The notes: a model not told the origin generated them from the sequence alone. 12,345 nt of DNA from CAYQPF01 sp964419225 (GCA_964419225.1 CAYQPF010000152.1:1-12345); one strand, 5' to 3'. Shown: positions 1 to 8,216, counted from the first letter of the stretch. Numbers and translations: made by a program.

Positions 1-3000
1 ATTACCTCTGTACGTAGACCAGAGGTTTTTGTTACCTTTGGGCAACTTACAGTCAAAAACTAGAATGCCATTACTTGTCCCGGCAATGATATCTGAATCA
101 CCATCATCATTCAGGTCCTCCATGATCGCAGGGGTAGGATTGGTAAGGGTAGTATTTACTGGGGTGAAGTCAAATGGTTCTGCCAGGTGGTTCCAGATAT
201 AGAGAGTGGTCAGTTTGGACAGAGCAATAATATCCACAAAACCATCATTATCCAGATCAACTGCCAGAGGAGGTGTATCGAAATTCTGACCGGTAGTAAC
301 AGGCCAATTAGGCAGATCATTTCCATTGTGATCCAGAGCATAGATAATTCCAGCTTCGGTAGTGAAGATGATCTCGGTTTGATTATCGTTGTTAATATCT
401 GCGACTATGGCAGAATTAGTCATTTTACTGTTTAAAACACGACTAAAGATTATTTCCCCGGCTGCAGAAATGAGCACAGCTCTGTTATCAACAGTACCCA
501 CAACTATACTGTTGTCGTCCAGAATTGTAGGTGCCCCACAGAACATAGCGGGAAGTGTAACAGGAAAGCCTGGTATTTCCAGACCCAGATGATTGATAGC
601 ATGGAGTTTCTTATCCATAGTTGCAACAATTATTTCCTTCAATCCATCTGCATTAATATCACCAACAGCCATTTCCATAGAAGTGATATCTGAGAGAATT
701 AGCGGGAAATTGGCAATATTAACACCATAATAATACAGTACCTGGAGTTTTCTGTCTATTCCAACAGAAATAATCTCAATTTGCCCATCATTATTAAAAT
801 CGGTCAGAATGGGAGAATTGAATTGAGCAAGACAGTCCGTAAAATTGAATAGATCAGTACCATCAATAGCTTTGGCATAGACTGCATTATTTCTGTTGGC
901 CAGGACTATTTCCGGCAGATTATCATTATTTATATCTCCAAAAGCAAAACTTCTGAAGATATTCTCAGAATCACTCCAGGGAAAAGTGGGCAACATAACA
1001 GCCCCGGAATTTATCCCGTAGAGAGTTCCATGAATATCATTTAGCAGAATATCCTTTTGGCCATTGTTATCCAAGTCATAAACAATAGGAGAAGCATAAA
1101 AAACCTGATTCAGTAGCAAAGGCCAGTTAGCCGCAAAAAGTGACACAGGTATTGTTCTATAATAAGTAGAGCGAAAATAAAGGTCATTAACAGGTGCAGA
1201 GATCATAATCGAATAAGAATAGGTTCCATAAGGAATATCAAGAGGAACATGAATTAAGAAGGGGGTTGCATTGGTTACATTTCCACCCGGTTGGATATCA
1301 CCGAAAAACACGGAATCAACCTCAACGTTGATCAGAGGATTATCAAACTTCAGTGTAGCACTGACATTTTGGGCCGGGCACCAATCCGGCAAGTTTTGCA
1401 GATTGATAAATATATTAGCTGATTCACCTGGATTCAGAGCACCATCCAAGTCACCGGAATAATCAGTAAACGTTATTTCTCCTGGCTGCAAATACGGAAA
1501 TATATTACTTGGGTTTTTAATAGAAATGGACGGATCACCAAAAAGAATCAGGTCATAATCTATCCAACGGTACATATTATCGGATAAAACATGATTAATA
1601 AGATCAATTCTAGACTGACTTAAAGCCTTACCAATTTGCCTGATATTGTTTTGATAAACATCAGAATAGAAGGCCAAAGCAAAGAATTGAGAGGAACTAT
1701 GGGTTGAACCGGGCGAATACCAACCGTAGCGGGAATTGCCAATAAAAGCAAAAAAACCGCCAGGACTGAAAACCAAATGCTCTCCTATTACCTCATTATT
1801 AACTAGCAGATCAAAGGCAGCAGTATGACATCCCTGCGTATAAGCATATCCGAATTCGGAATTGGTTAGCCCTGCAGCCTGAGCACCATCGAGACCAAAG
1901 AGACCGTTTTCATTCGAATGCCCCATGTGGTTAACGACGCCGACTCCGGCATTTATGGCATTTTTAACATTAGCATAGCTGAAAGTTCCATCCCTCGTAT
2001 AAAGTGTGGTAAAATGATAATCCGGAGACATATATGGGATAACTTGATCATTGTAATCACTGCCATCAGTTGGAGGATCCTCCTGTAAAACCTGTCCTAT
2101 CATACAGGCAATATCATTACCAAAGGTTGTGTTATCTACATAATAAGAGTTTTTCCGGAAGAAATTAAGGAACTCATTCAAGTCTTCAGCCGGAATTCTA
2201 CCTACAGCTAACTCCGGAAGAAGATCCGGATTATCAGCTATTTCCCCATATATATCATTCTGATTCGCATTCCAATTTCCATCCAAACAGGAGTAATACA
2301 TATCACATGGGATATTGTTATCTACGATATTTATGACATCACCTTTAACACCCCGGACCGGGACAACTTCCGTGTCACCTCCCAGAAGAATATACTCCAG
2401 CGGATGCTCTGTATCTGCATAAGTATTATATGCATCAAGAATAAAATTCCTGATCTTTGCCTGACCATCTTCCCCTTGATAATTACTATAAATATAGGAC
2501 GTACGGAAAAATCCGGTGGGAATTTGATGTGAATTTTTCCAGTCAATGTAATCAGAGAAATAGGGAGCTCTGATATCATCTGTAATGATGAGCATTGAAT
2601 ATGGATTTGAGGGATCGAGTTCTCTGCTTTGTGGATGATAATTTATTTTTTGATAAGAAGAAATAAGCTCCGGATTGGAAACAAAACTCTTTAATTGTTG
2701 AACAGTGCCGGAGTTCTTTTGTAATCTCTGACCAAGAAGATTATATCTGTTTCTGTCAAAATGAGTTTTAACAGATATCTCAAAGTTTTCATAGTAAAGC
2801 AGTTCTCTGGAAGTCGGATTGTACTTATAAGGATAAATATTCAGGATGAGAATATCATAACCCTTCAAGGTTTGTACCCCAAAATCGCGGTAATTGTATA
2901 TGGGATATTGGGAGTTAAATATGTAAGGTGGAGTTAATATTGGATTGTCTGAATTCATAGGTACCGGCTGATGAGCATAATTGATCTGAACATTACTCCT

Positions 3001-3237
3001 GGTATGAAAAATAGGCGACAAATTCAATTCAATTTTATCAACTACCTCACCCTGAGGTAAAAGAATTCGAACAGGAATGAACTCCATTTGCGGATATCCC
3101 GCTTCCAGCATTATGTTATCAGACAGAAATTGACCATTTTTAATTTGAGGCGACGGAACACTTCGACTGAAATTGAAATCAGCAAACAATAAAAAGGGCA
3201 AAAAGAAGATCACAAATAGAACAAATAACTTATGCAT
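1..3237 (-). CDS. Gingipain-like C25 cysteine peptidase, downstream tandem copy (3' end outside window)
   Basis: My translation from ATG at 3237 is open to the left edge: 1079 codons, with the C-terminus missing. The start has a GGAGG ribosome site four bases upstream and is followed by a hydrophobic signal peptide (MHKLFVLFVIFFLPFLLFA). A propeptide-like region spans about residues 25-200. The C25 catalytic domain (about 210-575) has NHMGHSNE with His440 and TQGCHTAAF with Cys470, the expected catalytic His and Cys. A DGALNPGES-containing Ig-like domain follows, then Asp-rich FG-GAP/VCBS-type repeats that probably fold as a beta-propeller. The protein is collinear with the neighbouring gene at 3512-7096: both catalytic residues have identical numbers, and by the shared motif CKLPKGNKN...YRGN the copies differ by one residue. 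By analogy the missing ~115 residues should hold a sorting domain. It is probably a secreted or surface endopeptidase. Substrate preference (Arg or Lys, as in Porphyromonas gingipains) cannot be read from the sequence. It has its own promoter at 3299-3327. Confidence 0.9.
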   Translation of the reverse strand, partial: MHKLFVLFVIFFLPFLLFADFNFSRSVPSPQIKNGQFLSDNIMLEAGYPQMEFIPVRILLPQGEVVDKIELNLSPIFHTRSNVQINYAHQPVPMNSDNPILTPPYIFNSQYPIYNYRDFGVQTLKGYDILILNIYPYKYNPTSRELLYYENFEISVKTHFDRNRYNLLGQRLQKNSGTVQQLKSFVSNPELISSYQKINYHPQSRELDPSNPYSMLIITDDIRAPYFSDYIDWKNSHQIPTGFFRTSYIYSNYQGEDGQAKIRNFILDAYNTYADTEHPLEYILLGGDTEVVPVRGVKGDVINIVDNNIPCDMYYSCLDGNWNANQNDIYGEIADNPDLLPELAVGRIPAEDLNEFLNFFRKNSYYVDNTTFGNDIACMIGQVLQEDPPTDGSDYNDQVIPYMSPDYHFTTLYTRDGTFSYANVKNAINAGVGVVNHMGHSNENGLFGLDGAQAAGLTNSEFGYAYTQGCHTAAFDLLVNNEVIGEHLVFSPGGFFAFIGNSRYGWYSPGSTHSSSQFFALAFYSDVYQNNIRQIGKALSQSRIDLINHVLSDNMYRWIDYDLILFGDPSISIKNPSNIFPYLQPGEITFTDYSGDLDGALNPGESANIFINLQNLPDWCPAQNVSATLKFDNPLINVEVDSVFFGDIQPGGNVTNATPFLIHVPLDIPYGTYSYSIMISAPVNDLYFRSTYYRTIPVSLFAANWPLLLNQVFYASPIVYDLDNNGQKDILLNDIHGTLYGINSGAVMLPTFPWSDSENIFRSFAFGDINNDNLPEIVLANRNNAVYAKAIDGTDLFNFTDCLAQFNSPILTDFNNDGQIEIISVGIDRKLQVLYYYGVNIANFPLILSDITSMEMAVGDINADGLKEIIVATMDKKLHAINHLGLEIPGFPVTLPAMFCGAPTILDDNSIVVGTVDNRAVLISAAGEIIFSRVLNSKMTNSAIVADINNDNQTEIIFTTEAGIIYALDHNGNDLPNWPVTTGQNFDTPPLAVDLDNDGFVDIIALSKLTTLYIWNHLAEPFDFTPVNTTLTNPTPAIMEDLNDDGDSDIIAGTSNGILVFDCKLPKGNKNLWSTYRGN

Positions 3238-3250
3238 TATTCCTCCAACC

Positions 3251-3266
3251 AAAGTATATTTACTTT
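3251..3266. repeat. AT-rich inverted repeat in the 5' leader
   Basis: AAAGTA and TACTTT arms of six bases flank a four-base loop (TATT). The repeat lies in the predicted leader, four bases beyond the ribosome site of the downstream C25 gene. The hairpin would be weak. It could influence ribosome access or bind a regulator, but chance is also plausible in AT-rich DNA. Confidence 0.3.
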
Positions 3267-3298
3267 ATCCGGCAAACTCTATTTCCACAATTACAACT

Positions 3299-3327
3299 TT
3301 AATAATTATTTAGAGGTAGGTTGTCAA
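3299..3327 (-). promoter_or_regulatory. Sigma70-like promoter for the downstream C25 peptidase gene
   Basis: On the minus strand a perfect -35 TTGACA (3327-3322) is followed after 17 bases by TATTAA (3304-3299), which matches four of six -10 positions. The predicted transcript would begin near 3292, giving a leader of about 55 bases before ATG 3237. It lies downstream of the terminator of the preceding peptidase gene, so the second copy appears to be transcribed independently. Confidence 0.6.
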
Positions 3328-3373
3328 GCTTTATTAATTTCAATTGTTGAGAGGAAAAATGTTTATCCAAGAA

Positions 3374-3418
3374 ATGGACTCTATGGACTCTATGGACTTT
3401 ATGGACAATATGGACTGG
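3374..3418. repeat. Five tandem 9-bp units, consensus ATGGACTNT
   Basis: The units are ATGGACTCT, ATGGACTCT, ATGGACTTT, ATGGACAAT and ATGGACTGG, in direct succession with no gaps. The ATGGAC core is invariant and the last three bases vary. They lie between the terminator of the upstream peptidase gene and the promoter of the downstream copy. A plus-strand reading frame across them (repeating LYG) is a by-product of the repeat, not a gene. Confidence 0.9.
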
Positions 3419-3428
3419 GGAAATAGGG

Positions 3429-3449
3429 ATTAAGCATTGAGGATTGAGA
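3429..3449. repeat. Three tandem 7-bp units, ATTRAGN
   Basis: The units are ATTAAGC, ATTGAGG and ATTGAGA, in direct succession. The tract sits ten bases after the 9-bp repeat tract and just beyond the T-run of the minus-strand terminator. Function unknown; probably slipped-strand or intergenic repeat DNA. Confidence 0.6.
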
Positions 3450-3454
3450 AAAGG

Positions 3455-3479
3455 AAAAAGGGTGCAATTTCTTGCACCC
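3455..3479 (-). terminator. Intrinsic terminator of the complete C25 peptidase gene
   Basis: On the minus strand GGGTGCAA pairs perfectly with TTGCACCC (eight base pairs) around a GAAA tetraloop, followed directly by TTTTT. It lies about 32 bases after the TGA of the gene ending at 3512, so it separates the two tandem peptidase genes into two transcripts. Confidence 0.88.
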
Positions 3480-3487
3480 CATTAAAC

Positions 3488-3515
3488 TCGTCACTTGTTA
3501 CTCGTTACACGTCAC
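3488..3515. repeat. Four tandem 7-bp units, GTRACRW, overlapping a stop codon
   Basis: Read on the minus strand the units are GTGACGT, GTAACGA, GTAACAA and GTGACGA, followed by a partial GT. The first unit supplies the TGA stop codon of the complete C25 peptidase gene. The tract occupies the space between the stop and the terminator hairpin. Confidence 0.75.
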
Positions 3516-6500
3516 TTCATTAGAATCATTTTCTTTGTCAGAGTCTTATTGGCAGTTTCCAATTTGTAGAAATAGATGCCTGAGCTGACTTTTTTATTGG
3601 ATTGATCTTTACCGTTCCAGGTCACAGAATGATTTCCTTTAACTTTGTTCTCATTAACAAGGGTTTTAACTTTCTGTCCTTTGATATTATAGATGGCTAA
3701 TTCCACTTTGGAGTTTTCTGCGATGGAATAGCTGATAGCTGTAGAAGGATTGAAAGGATTGGGATAGTTTTGTTTAAGAGTTGTTTCAGCGAAAGGAACA
3801 TCCACCTCTGCATTATCGACATAAAGATTATAGTTATAGTTACCGGTTCTGGCCATATTCCCTCTGTACATAGACCAGGGGTTTTTGTTGCCTTTGGGTA
3901 ATTTACAGTCAAAAACAACAAGACCGTTACCAATGCCTGCAATCACATCATAATCACCGTCATTGTTTAAATCTTCGATGATGGCAGGAGTAGCATTGTT
4001 ATAATTGCTGTTGACAGGAGTAAAGCTGAAAGGTACAGCCTGATAATCCCAAATATAGAGAGTTGTGAATTTAGTAACTGCAATAATATCAACAAATCCA
4101 TCATTGTTCATATCCACAGCCAATGGAGGCGTACTGAAGCTTTGACCGGTTTCTACAGGCCAGCCGGATAAATCATTTCCAGCGTGGTTCAGAACATATA
4201 CCATCCCATTTTCTGTGGTAAAGATTATCTCAGTTTGACCGTCATTATTAACATCGGCAATAATTGCAGAATTAGCCATTTTACTGTTGATAGAGCGGGT
4301 AAACAGGACTTCACCGGCAGGAGAAATTAGAGAAACTTTATTATCAGAAGTACCGACAACAATACTACGATCTTCGAGAATTGTAGGAGCACCACAGAAC
4401 ACAGAAGAAAGAGTAACAGGGAAACCTGTAATATCAGTGCCGTTATTATTAATAACATGGAGTTTTCGATCGATTGTGGCGACAACTATTTCTTTTAACC
4501 CGTCATTATTGATATCTCCCACTGCCATTTCCATAGCCACAAGACTAGAAAGAGTGACAGGGAAATTAGGAATATTAACCCCGTTGGCATGCAGAACCTG
4601 AAGCTTCTTATCAATACCAACAGAGATCACTTCTTTTTGTCCGTCATTATTGATATCTGCAATCATCGGAGTATCAAACTGACTACGGCAGTCTGTAAAA
4701 TTGAATAAAGTAGTACCGGTAAGTGATTTAGCATAAATAGAATTATTTCTGTTGGCAAGCACAATTTCGGGTTGATTATCATTATTAATATCACCCATAG
4801 CAGCACTACGGTAGATATTATCGTTATCTGTAAATGGATATCCCGGGAGCATGGTAGCATTGGAATTAAGCCCATAGATATTTCCTGTTGCATCATGAAT
4901 TAAAATGTCTTTCTGACCATTGTTATCAAGATCATAAATAAGAGGAGAGGCATTGAAAACCTGATTCATTTGCAATGGCCAATTGGCAGCAAACAAGGAA
5001 ATGGAAAACTGCTTCTTATAGGTCTTTTTGAAATATCCGCCATTTACAGGAGCATACACTGTAATATAATAGTAGTAAGTATCATAAGGTAGATCAAGGG
5101 GAATATTGATGATAAATGGATCTATATTCGTGGCATTTCCTGAGGCAGGAATGTTGCCAAAACTCACAGAGTCAACATCCACATCAATCATTGGATTATC
5201 AAAACTGATGGAAGCCGTCACATTCTGTGCCATATTCCAGCCGGGTAAATTCTCCATATTAACAAATATTTTGATAGATTCGCCTGGATTGATCACGCCG
5301 TCCTGATCTCCTAAGTCATCAAGATAAGTCACATTCCCGGGTTGCAGGAAGGGGAATGTTCCACTGGCATCTTTTACTGAAATGGAAGGATCTCCAAAGA
5401 GGATCATTTCATAATAAACCCAACGCATAACAGAATTTGATAAAGCATCGTTCACAAGATCAATTTTAGACTGATTCAAAGTACTGCCCATTTGCCTGAT
5501 GTTACCTGCATATAAGGCATCAAAGAAGGTTCTGTCAAAAAATTGCGAAGCTCCGTCAGTTGATCCGGGCATATACCAGCCGTAACGGGTATTGCCGACA
5601 AAGGCGAATAAACCACCGGCACCGGTTACCAGGTTTTCTGCCACAGATTCACCACCAGCTGCAGGGAGATCAAAAGCTGCTGGATAGCAACCCTGTGAGT
5701 ATGCAAAGCCATATTCTGTGTTGGTAAGATTGGATGTGGAAGAAGCATTGATACCAAAGACCATTGTCTCATTGGCATGTCCCATATGATTAATAATACC
5801 TAAACCGGAATTGATGGCTCCCATGACATTATAGCCACTATAGGTGCCGTCTCTTTCGTACAGTGTATTGAAATGATAAGTGTCAGGCATACGTGGGATA
5901 ATTTCGTTTTTATAATCATCTCCATAAGTAAGAGGATCAGGGTTGAGTAATTCACCAAACATATAAGCTATATCGTTACTATAGGAAGTAACATCGGTAT
6001 AGTAGTAAACTTTATTGAAGAAATTCTGGAATTGGGACAGGTTTTCTGCAGGAATTCTGCCGACAGCTAACTCGGGAAGCATATCAGTGTTGTCATTGGC
6101 TTCACCATATACACCATTATTATTGCCATTCCAACTGCCATCTAAACAAACATAGTACATATCACAGGGGATATTGAAATCAACATAACTTCCGACTTCA
6201 CCATATGCACCACGAATGGGAATAACTTCATTATCACCACCCAGAAAAACATATTCCAAAGGTGTTGATGTGCTGGCAAAAGAATTATAGGCATCAAGAA
6301 TAAAGTTCCTGATCTTAGCCTGATTATCGGAACCGGTATAATTGGTGTAAATGTAAGAGGTTGTGAAAACACCAGTAGGGATTTGATGTGAGTTCTTCCA
6401 GTTCACAAATTCAGTAAAATATGGAGCTCTTGTATCATCGGTGATGATGATCATTTTATAGGGATTATTGGGATCAACTAAGCGGCTTTGAGAATGGTAG

Positions 6501-7096
6501 CTGACTCTTTGATAGGAAGAGATCAGCTCAGGGTTAGCCACAAAGCCGGTGATTTCCTGGATAGTAGAGGCATTCTTGAGGAGTTTTTGTCCTATTGTTT
6601 CATATCTGGCTCTGTCTGAATGAGTTTTAACAGAAATGTCATAATTCTCATACCAGACAATTTCTTTTGTTTTGGAATTGTATTTATAAGGATAAACATT
6701 GAGGATAAGGATATCGTAGCCTTTCATAGTCTGAACACCCAAATTTTCATAATTGACCAGAGGGAAGAATTCATTACTGGTCGGATGATTGGTCAATACA
6801 GATTTGGCAGAACTGATAGGAATATTCTCATTCGCAAAATCAATCTGCTGATTCCGTAATTGATGAGAAACAGTGCCAAACTGTAAACTTACTTCATCGA
6901 CAACTTCACCCTGAGGTATAAGAATTCTTACCGGAATGTAAGCCATTTTAGGATAACCAGGCTTGATCATTTTGTTCAGAGTAACAAAATTTCCATCTTT
7001 TGTTGTTGGGGAAGGAACATTTCCACTGACAATTACATTGGCAAATACCAGAATCGGCAGTAGTATTACTACGATTAGAAAGGCGATTTTCTTCAT
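3512..7096 (-). CDS. Gingipain-like C25 cysteine peptidase with VCBS/FG-GAP repeats and C-terminal sorting domain
   Basis: This is a complete 1194-residue secreted peptidase. ATG 7096 has GGAGG four bases upstream and opens a signal peptide (MKKIAFLIVVILLPILVFA). Residues ~25-205 resemble the C25 propeptide. The C25 domain (~210-575) carries NHMGHANE (His440) and SQGCYPAAF (Cys470), a spacing of 30 residues that fits gingipain His/Cys dyads. Residues ~585-695 form an Ig-like domain (DGVINPGES). Eight repeats follow with Asp-rich loops starting near 722, 769, 814, 861, 948, 995 and 1042. The fifth, near 904, has lost its Asp-rich loop. Residues ~1098-1194 are a type A/FlgD-like sorting domain (NYPNPFNPSTAIS to KKMILMK), which in Bacteroidota directs type IX secretion. 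Its role is probably extracellular protein breakdown. Cleavage specificity is unknown. It is the complete member of a tandem pair and has its own terminator at 3455-3479. Confidence 0.95.
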   Translation of the reverse strand: MKKIAFLIVVILLPILVFANVIVSGNVPSPTTKDGNFVTLNKMIKPGYPKMAYIPVRILIPQGEVVDEVSLQFGTVSHQLRNQQIDFANENIPISSAKSVLTNHPTSNEFFPLVNYENLGVQTMKGYDILILNVYPYKYNSKTKEIVWYENYDISVKTHSDRARYETIGQKLLKNASTIQEITGFVANPELISSYQRVSYHSQSRLVDPNNPYKMIIITDDTRAPYFTEFVNWKNSHQIPTGVFTTSYIYTNYTGSDNQAKIRNFILDAYNSFASTSTPLEYVFLGGDNEVIPIRGAYGEVGSYVDFNIPCDMYYVCLDGSWNGNNNGVYGEANDNTDMLPELAVGRIPAENLSQFQNFFNKVYYYTDVTSYSNDIAYMFGELLNPDPLTYGDDYKNEIIPRMPDTYHFNTLYERDGTYSGYNVMGAINSGLGIINHMGHANETMVFGINASSTSNLTNTEYGFAYSQGCYPAAFDLPAAGGESVAENLVTGAGGLFAFVGNTRYGWYMPGSTDGASQFFDRTFFDALYAGNIRQMGSTLNQSKIDLVNDALSNSVMRWVYYEMILFGDPSISVKDASGTFPFLQPGNVTYLDDLGDQDGVINPGESIKIFVNMENLPGWNMAQNVTASISFDNPMIDVDVDSVSFGNIPASGNATNIDPFIINIPLDLPYDTYYYYITVYAPVNGGYFKKTYKKQFSISLFAANWPLQMNQVFNASPLIYDLDNNGQKDILIHDATGNIYGLNSNATMLPGYPFTDNDNIYRSAAMGDINNDNQPEIVLANRNNSIYAKSLTGTTLFNFTDCRSQFDTPMIADINNDGQKEVISVGIDKKLQVLHANGVNIPNFPVTLSSLVAMEMAVGDINNDGLKEIVVATIDRKLHVINNNGTDITGFPVTLSSVFCGAPTILEDRSIVVGTSDNKVSLISPAGEVLFTRSINSKMANSAIIADVNNDGQTEIIFTTENGMVYVLNHAGNDLSGWPVETGQSFSTPPLAVDMNNDGFVDIIAVTKFTTLYIWDYQAVPFSFTPVNSNYNNATPAIIEDLNNDGDYDVIAGIGNGLVVFDCKLPKGNKNPWSMYRGNMARTGNYNYNLYVDNAEVDVPFAETTLKQNYPNPFNPSTAISYSIAENSKVELAIYNIKGQKVKTLVNENKVKGNHSVTWNGKDQSNKKVSSGIYFYKLETANKTLTKKMILMK

Positions 7097-7121
7097 TTAT
7101 CCTCCATTATTATTTATCTCT

Positions 7122-7149
7122 ATTCTTCTCTAAAAAATCCTTTTGTCAT
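7122..7149 (-). promoter_or_regulatory. Possible promoter for the complete C25 peptidase gene
   Basis: On the minus strand ATGACA (7149-7144, five of six -35 matches) is followed after 16 bases by AAGAAT (7127-7122, four of six -10 matches). This would give a leader of about 20 bases ending in GGAGG before ATG 7096. It is a weak match in AT-rich DNA. GTCATT at 7145-7150 and AATGAC at 7166-7171 form a spaced inverted repeat overlapping the -35 element. Confidence 0.3.
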
Positions 7150-7174
7150 TAAAATTCCATTTTTCAATGACTAA

Positions 7175-7186
7175 GCTCCAGGGAGC
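7175..7186. repeat. Short palindrome in the divergent intergenic region
   Basis: GCTCC and GGAGC arms flank a two-base centre (AG). It is the only GC-rich dyad in an AT-rich intergenic region between divergently transcribed genes, about 35 bases upstream of the permease -35 box and beyond the candidate peptidase promoter. An operator is possible; no known site is recognised. Confidence 0.3.
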
Positions 7187-7219
7187 AATATGTATTCCAA
7201 GAAAAATAATAAAATTAAA

Positions 7220-7249
7220 TTGACAATAGAAATCTTTTTTTCTTATCAT
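7220..7249 (+). promoter_or_regulatory. Sigma70-like promoter for the ABC permease gene
   Basis: A perfect -35 TTGACA (7220-7225) is followed by an 18-base spacer and TATCAT (7244-7249, five of six matches). The predicted start near 7256 gives a leader of about 20 bases. The ribosome site before ATG 7276 is only a weak GGGA at 7267-7270. Confidence 0.65.
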
Positions 7250-7275
7250 ACTCTAAAAATTAGAATGGGAATAAT

Positions 7276-8208
7276 ATGAAGAAAATTTCACCATATCTGT
7301 ATATTCTGCCTGCGGCGATTCTGATCATTGTTTTCAGATTCGTTCCAATAGCCCTTTCTTTTATTGTCAGTTTTTTTGACTGGACAATCACCGGGCCTGG
7401 CAAATTCATCGGTTTATCCAACTACTTTAAACTCGTCCAAGACTACACATTCTGGCAATCAATGCTGAACACCTTTTATCTGGTCATCTTTGTTGTACCT
7501 GCCAGTATTGTATTTTCTTTGATGTTTGCCACGTTTCTAAACAATATTGAGAAATTCCGTAGTTTTTTTAGGACAATATATTTCATTCCGTTTGTCACCT
7601 CATTAGTTTCTGTTTCCATTGTCTGGAAACTGATTCTGAATCAACAGAACGGTTTAGCCAACTATATGCTGGGGTATATTGGAATAGATCCGTTGGGATG
7701 GTTATCAGAAAGCAGAGGAATTTTTACTCTTCTCGGAGAAAAAGTTGGAATAACCATTTCCAATGCTTTTGGTGGCCCCTCCTTAGCCTTATTTTCCATT
7801 ATTCTGGTGACAATCTGGAAAGGTCTTGGTTATAATACAATCATTTATTTGGCAGGTTTACAGAATATCCCGCAGGTTTATTATGAAGCTGCAGATATTG
7901 ACGGTGCCGGAAAAGTCAGACAATTCTTCAAACTGACTTTACCCTTAATTTCACCTACTACTTTCTATGTCCTGCTCATGACAACGATCGTAACCTTCCA
8001 GGTGTTCTCTCAAATCTATTTAATGACCGGTCCTCCGATAGGCGGACCTCTGGGTACTACCAAAGTTATCGTTTATTACCTGTATGAAAACGGCTTTGGA
8101 GAGAGTCAGGATCTCAGTTACGCCAGTGCTATAGCACTCGTTCTGTTCTTCATTATATTAAGTTTGACACTCTTGCAAAAGAGACTGGAAAAGCACGTTC
8201 ATTATTGA
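7276..8208 (+). CDS. Sugar-type ABC transporter permease (MalF/UgpA-like, BPD_transp_1)
   Basis: This 310-residue inner-membrane protein forms half of a transport channel in binding-protein-dependent importers of the carbohydrate-uptake (CUT1) type. Six hydrophobic segments are visible near 6-32, 66-90, 100-122, 170-193, 224-250 and 279-302. The cytoplasmic EAA loop that docks on the ATPase is clear at 204-220 (EAADIDGAG, with FFKLTLPLISP after it). NTFYLVIFVVP and IWKGLGYNTIIYLAGLQ also fit the MalF/UgpA side of the family. The loop between segments 3 and 4 seems about 20 residues longer than usual, near 147-168. No second permease, binding protein or ATPase is adjacent, and a terminator follows at once, so the gene looks monocistronic. 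Its partners must be elsewhere. The substrate cannot be assigned; sugars, polyols or glycerol-3-phosphate are family possibilities. Confidence 0.92.
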   Translation: MKKISPYLYILPAAILIIVFRFVPIALSFIVSFFDWTITGPGKFIGLSNYFKLVQDYTFWQSMLNTFYLVIFVVPASIVFSLMFATFLNNIEKFRSFFRTIYFIPFVTSLVSVSIVWKLILNQQNGLANYMLGYIGIDPLGWLSESRGIFTLLGEKVGITISNAFGGPSLALFSIILVTIWKGLGYNTIIYLAGLQNIPQVYYEAADIDGAGKVRQFFKLTLPLISPTTFYVLLMTTIVTFQVFSQIYLMTGPPIGGPLGTTKVIVYYLYENGFGESQDLSYASAIALVLFFIILSLTLLQKRLEKHVHY

Positions 8209-8216
8209 TATTTTTT

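Noticed and set aside
2331..2579. Minus-strand 82-codon frame inside the first peptidase gene
   Set aside because: It lies in another frame of a gene whose own frame encodes clear C25 sequence, so it is a shadow frame.
1..3237. First C25 copy as a pseudogene
   Set aside because: My translation stays open from ATG 3237 to the left edge with all domains and catalytic residues present. It is cut only by the window boundary.
3232..3426. Plus-strand reading frame of 64 codons with a repeating LYG motif
   Set aside because: It is created by the 9-bp tandem repeat and overlaps the promoter, leader and start of the minus-strand peptidase gene. It has no ribosome site.
4287..4601. Plus-strand 104-codon frame antisense to the peptidase repeats
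   Set aside because: Antisense to the conserved repeat region. A similar frame appears opposite the paralogue at 389-592, as expected from homologous coding DNA, with no start signals.
8170..8183. CTCTT-GCAA-AAGAG hairpin near the 3' end of the permease gene
   Set aside because: A five-base stem inside coding sequence with no T-run. It is too weak to call a terminator beside the strong one at 8217-8245.
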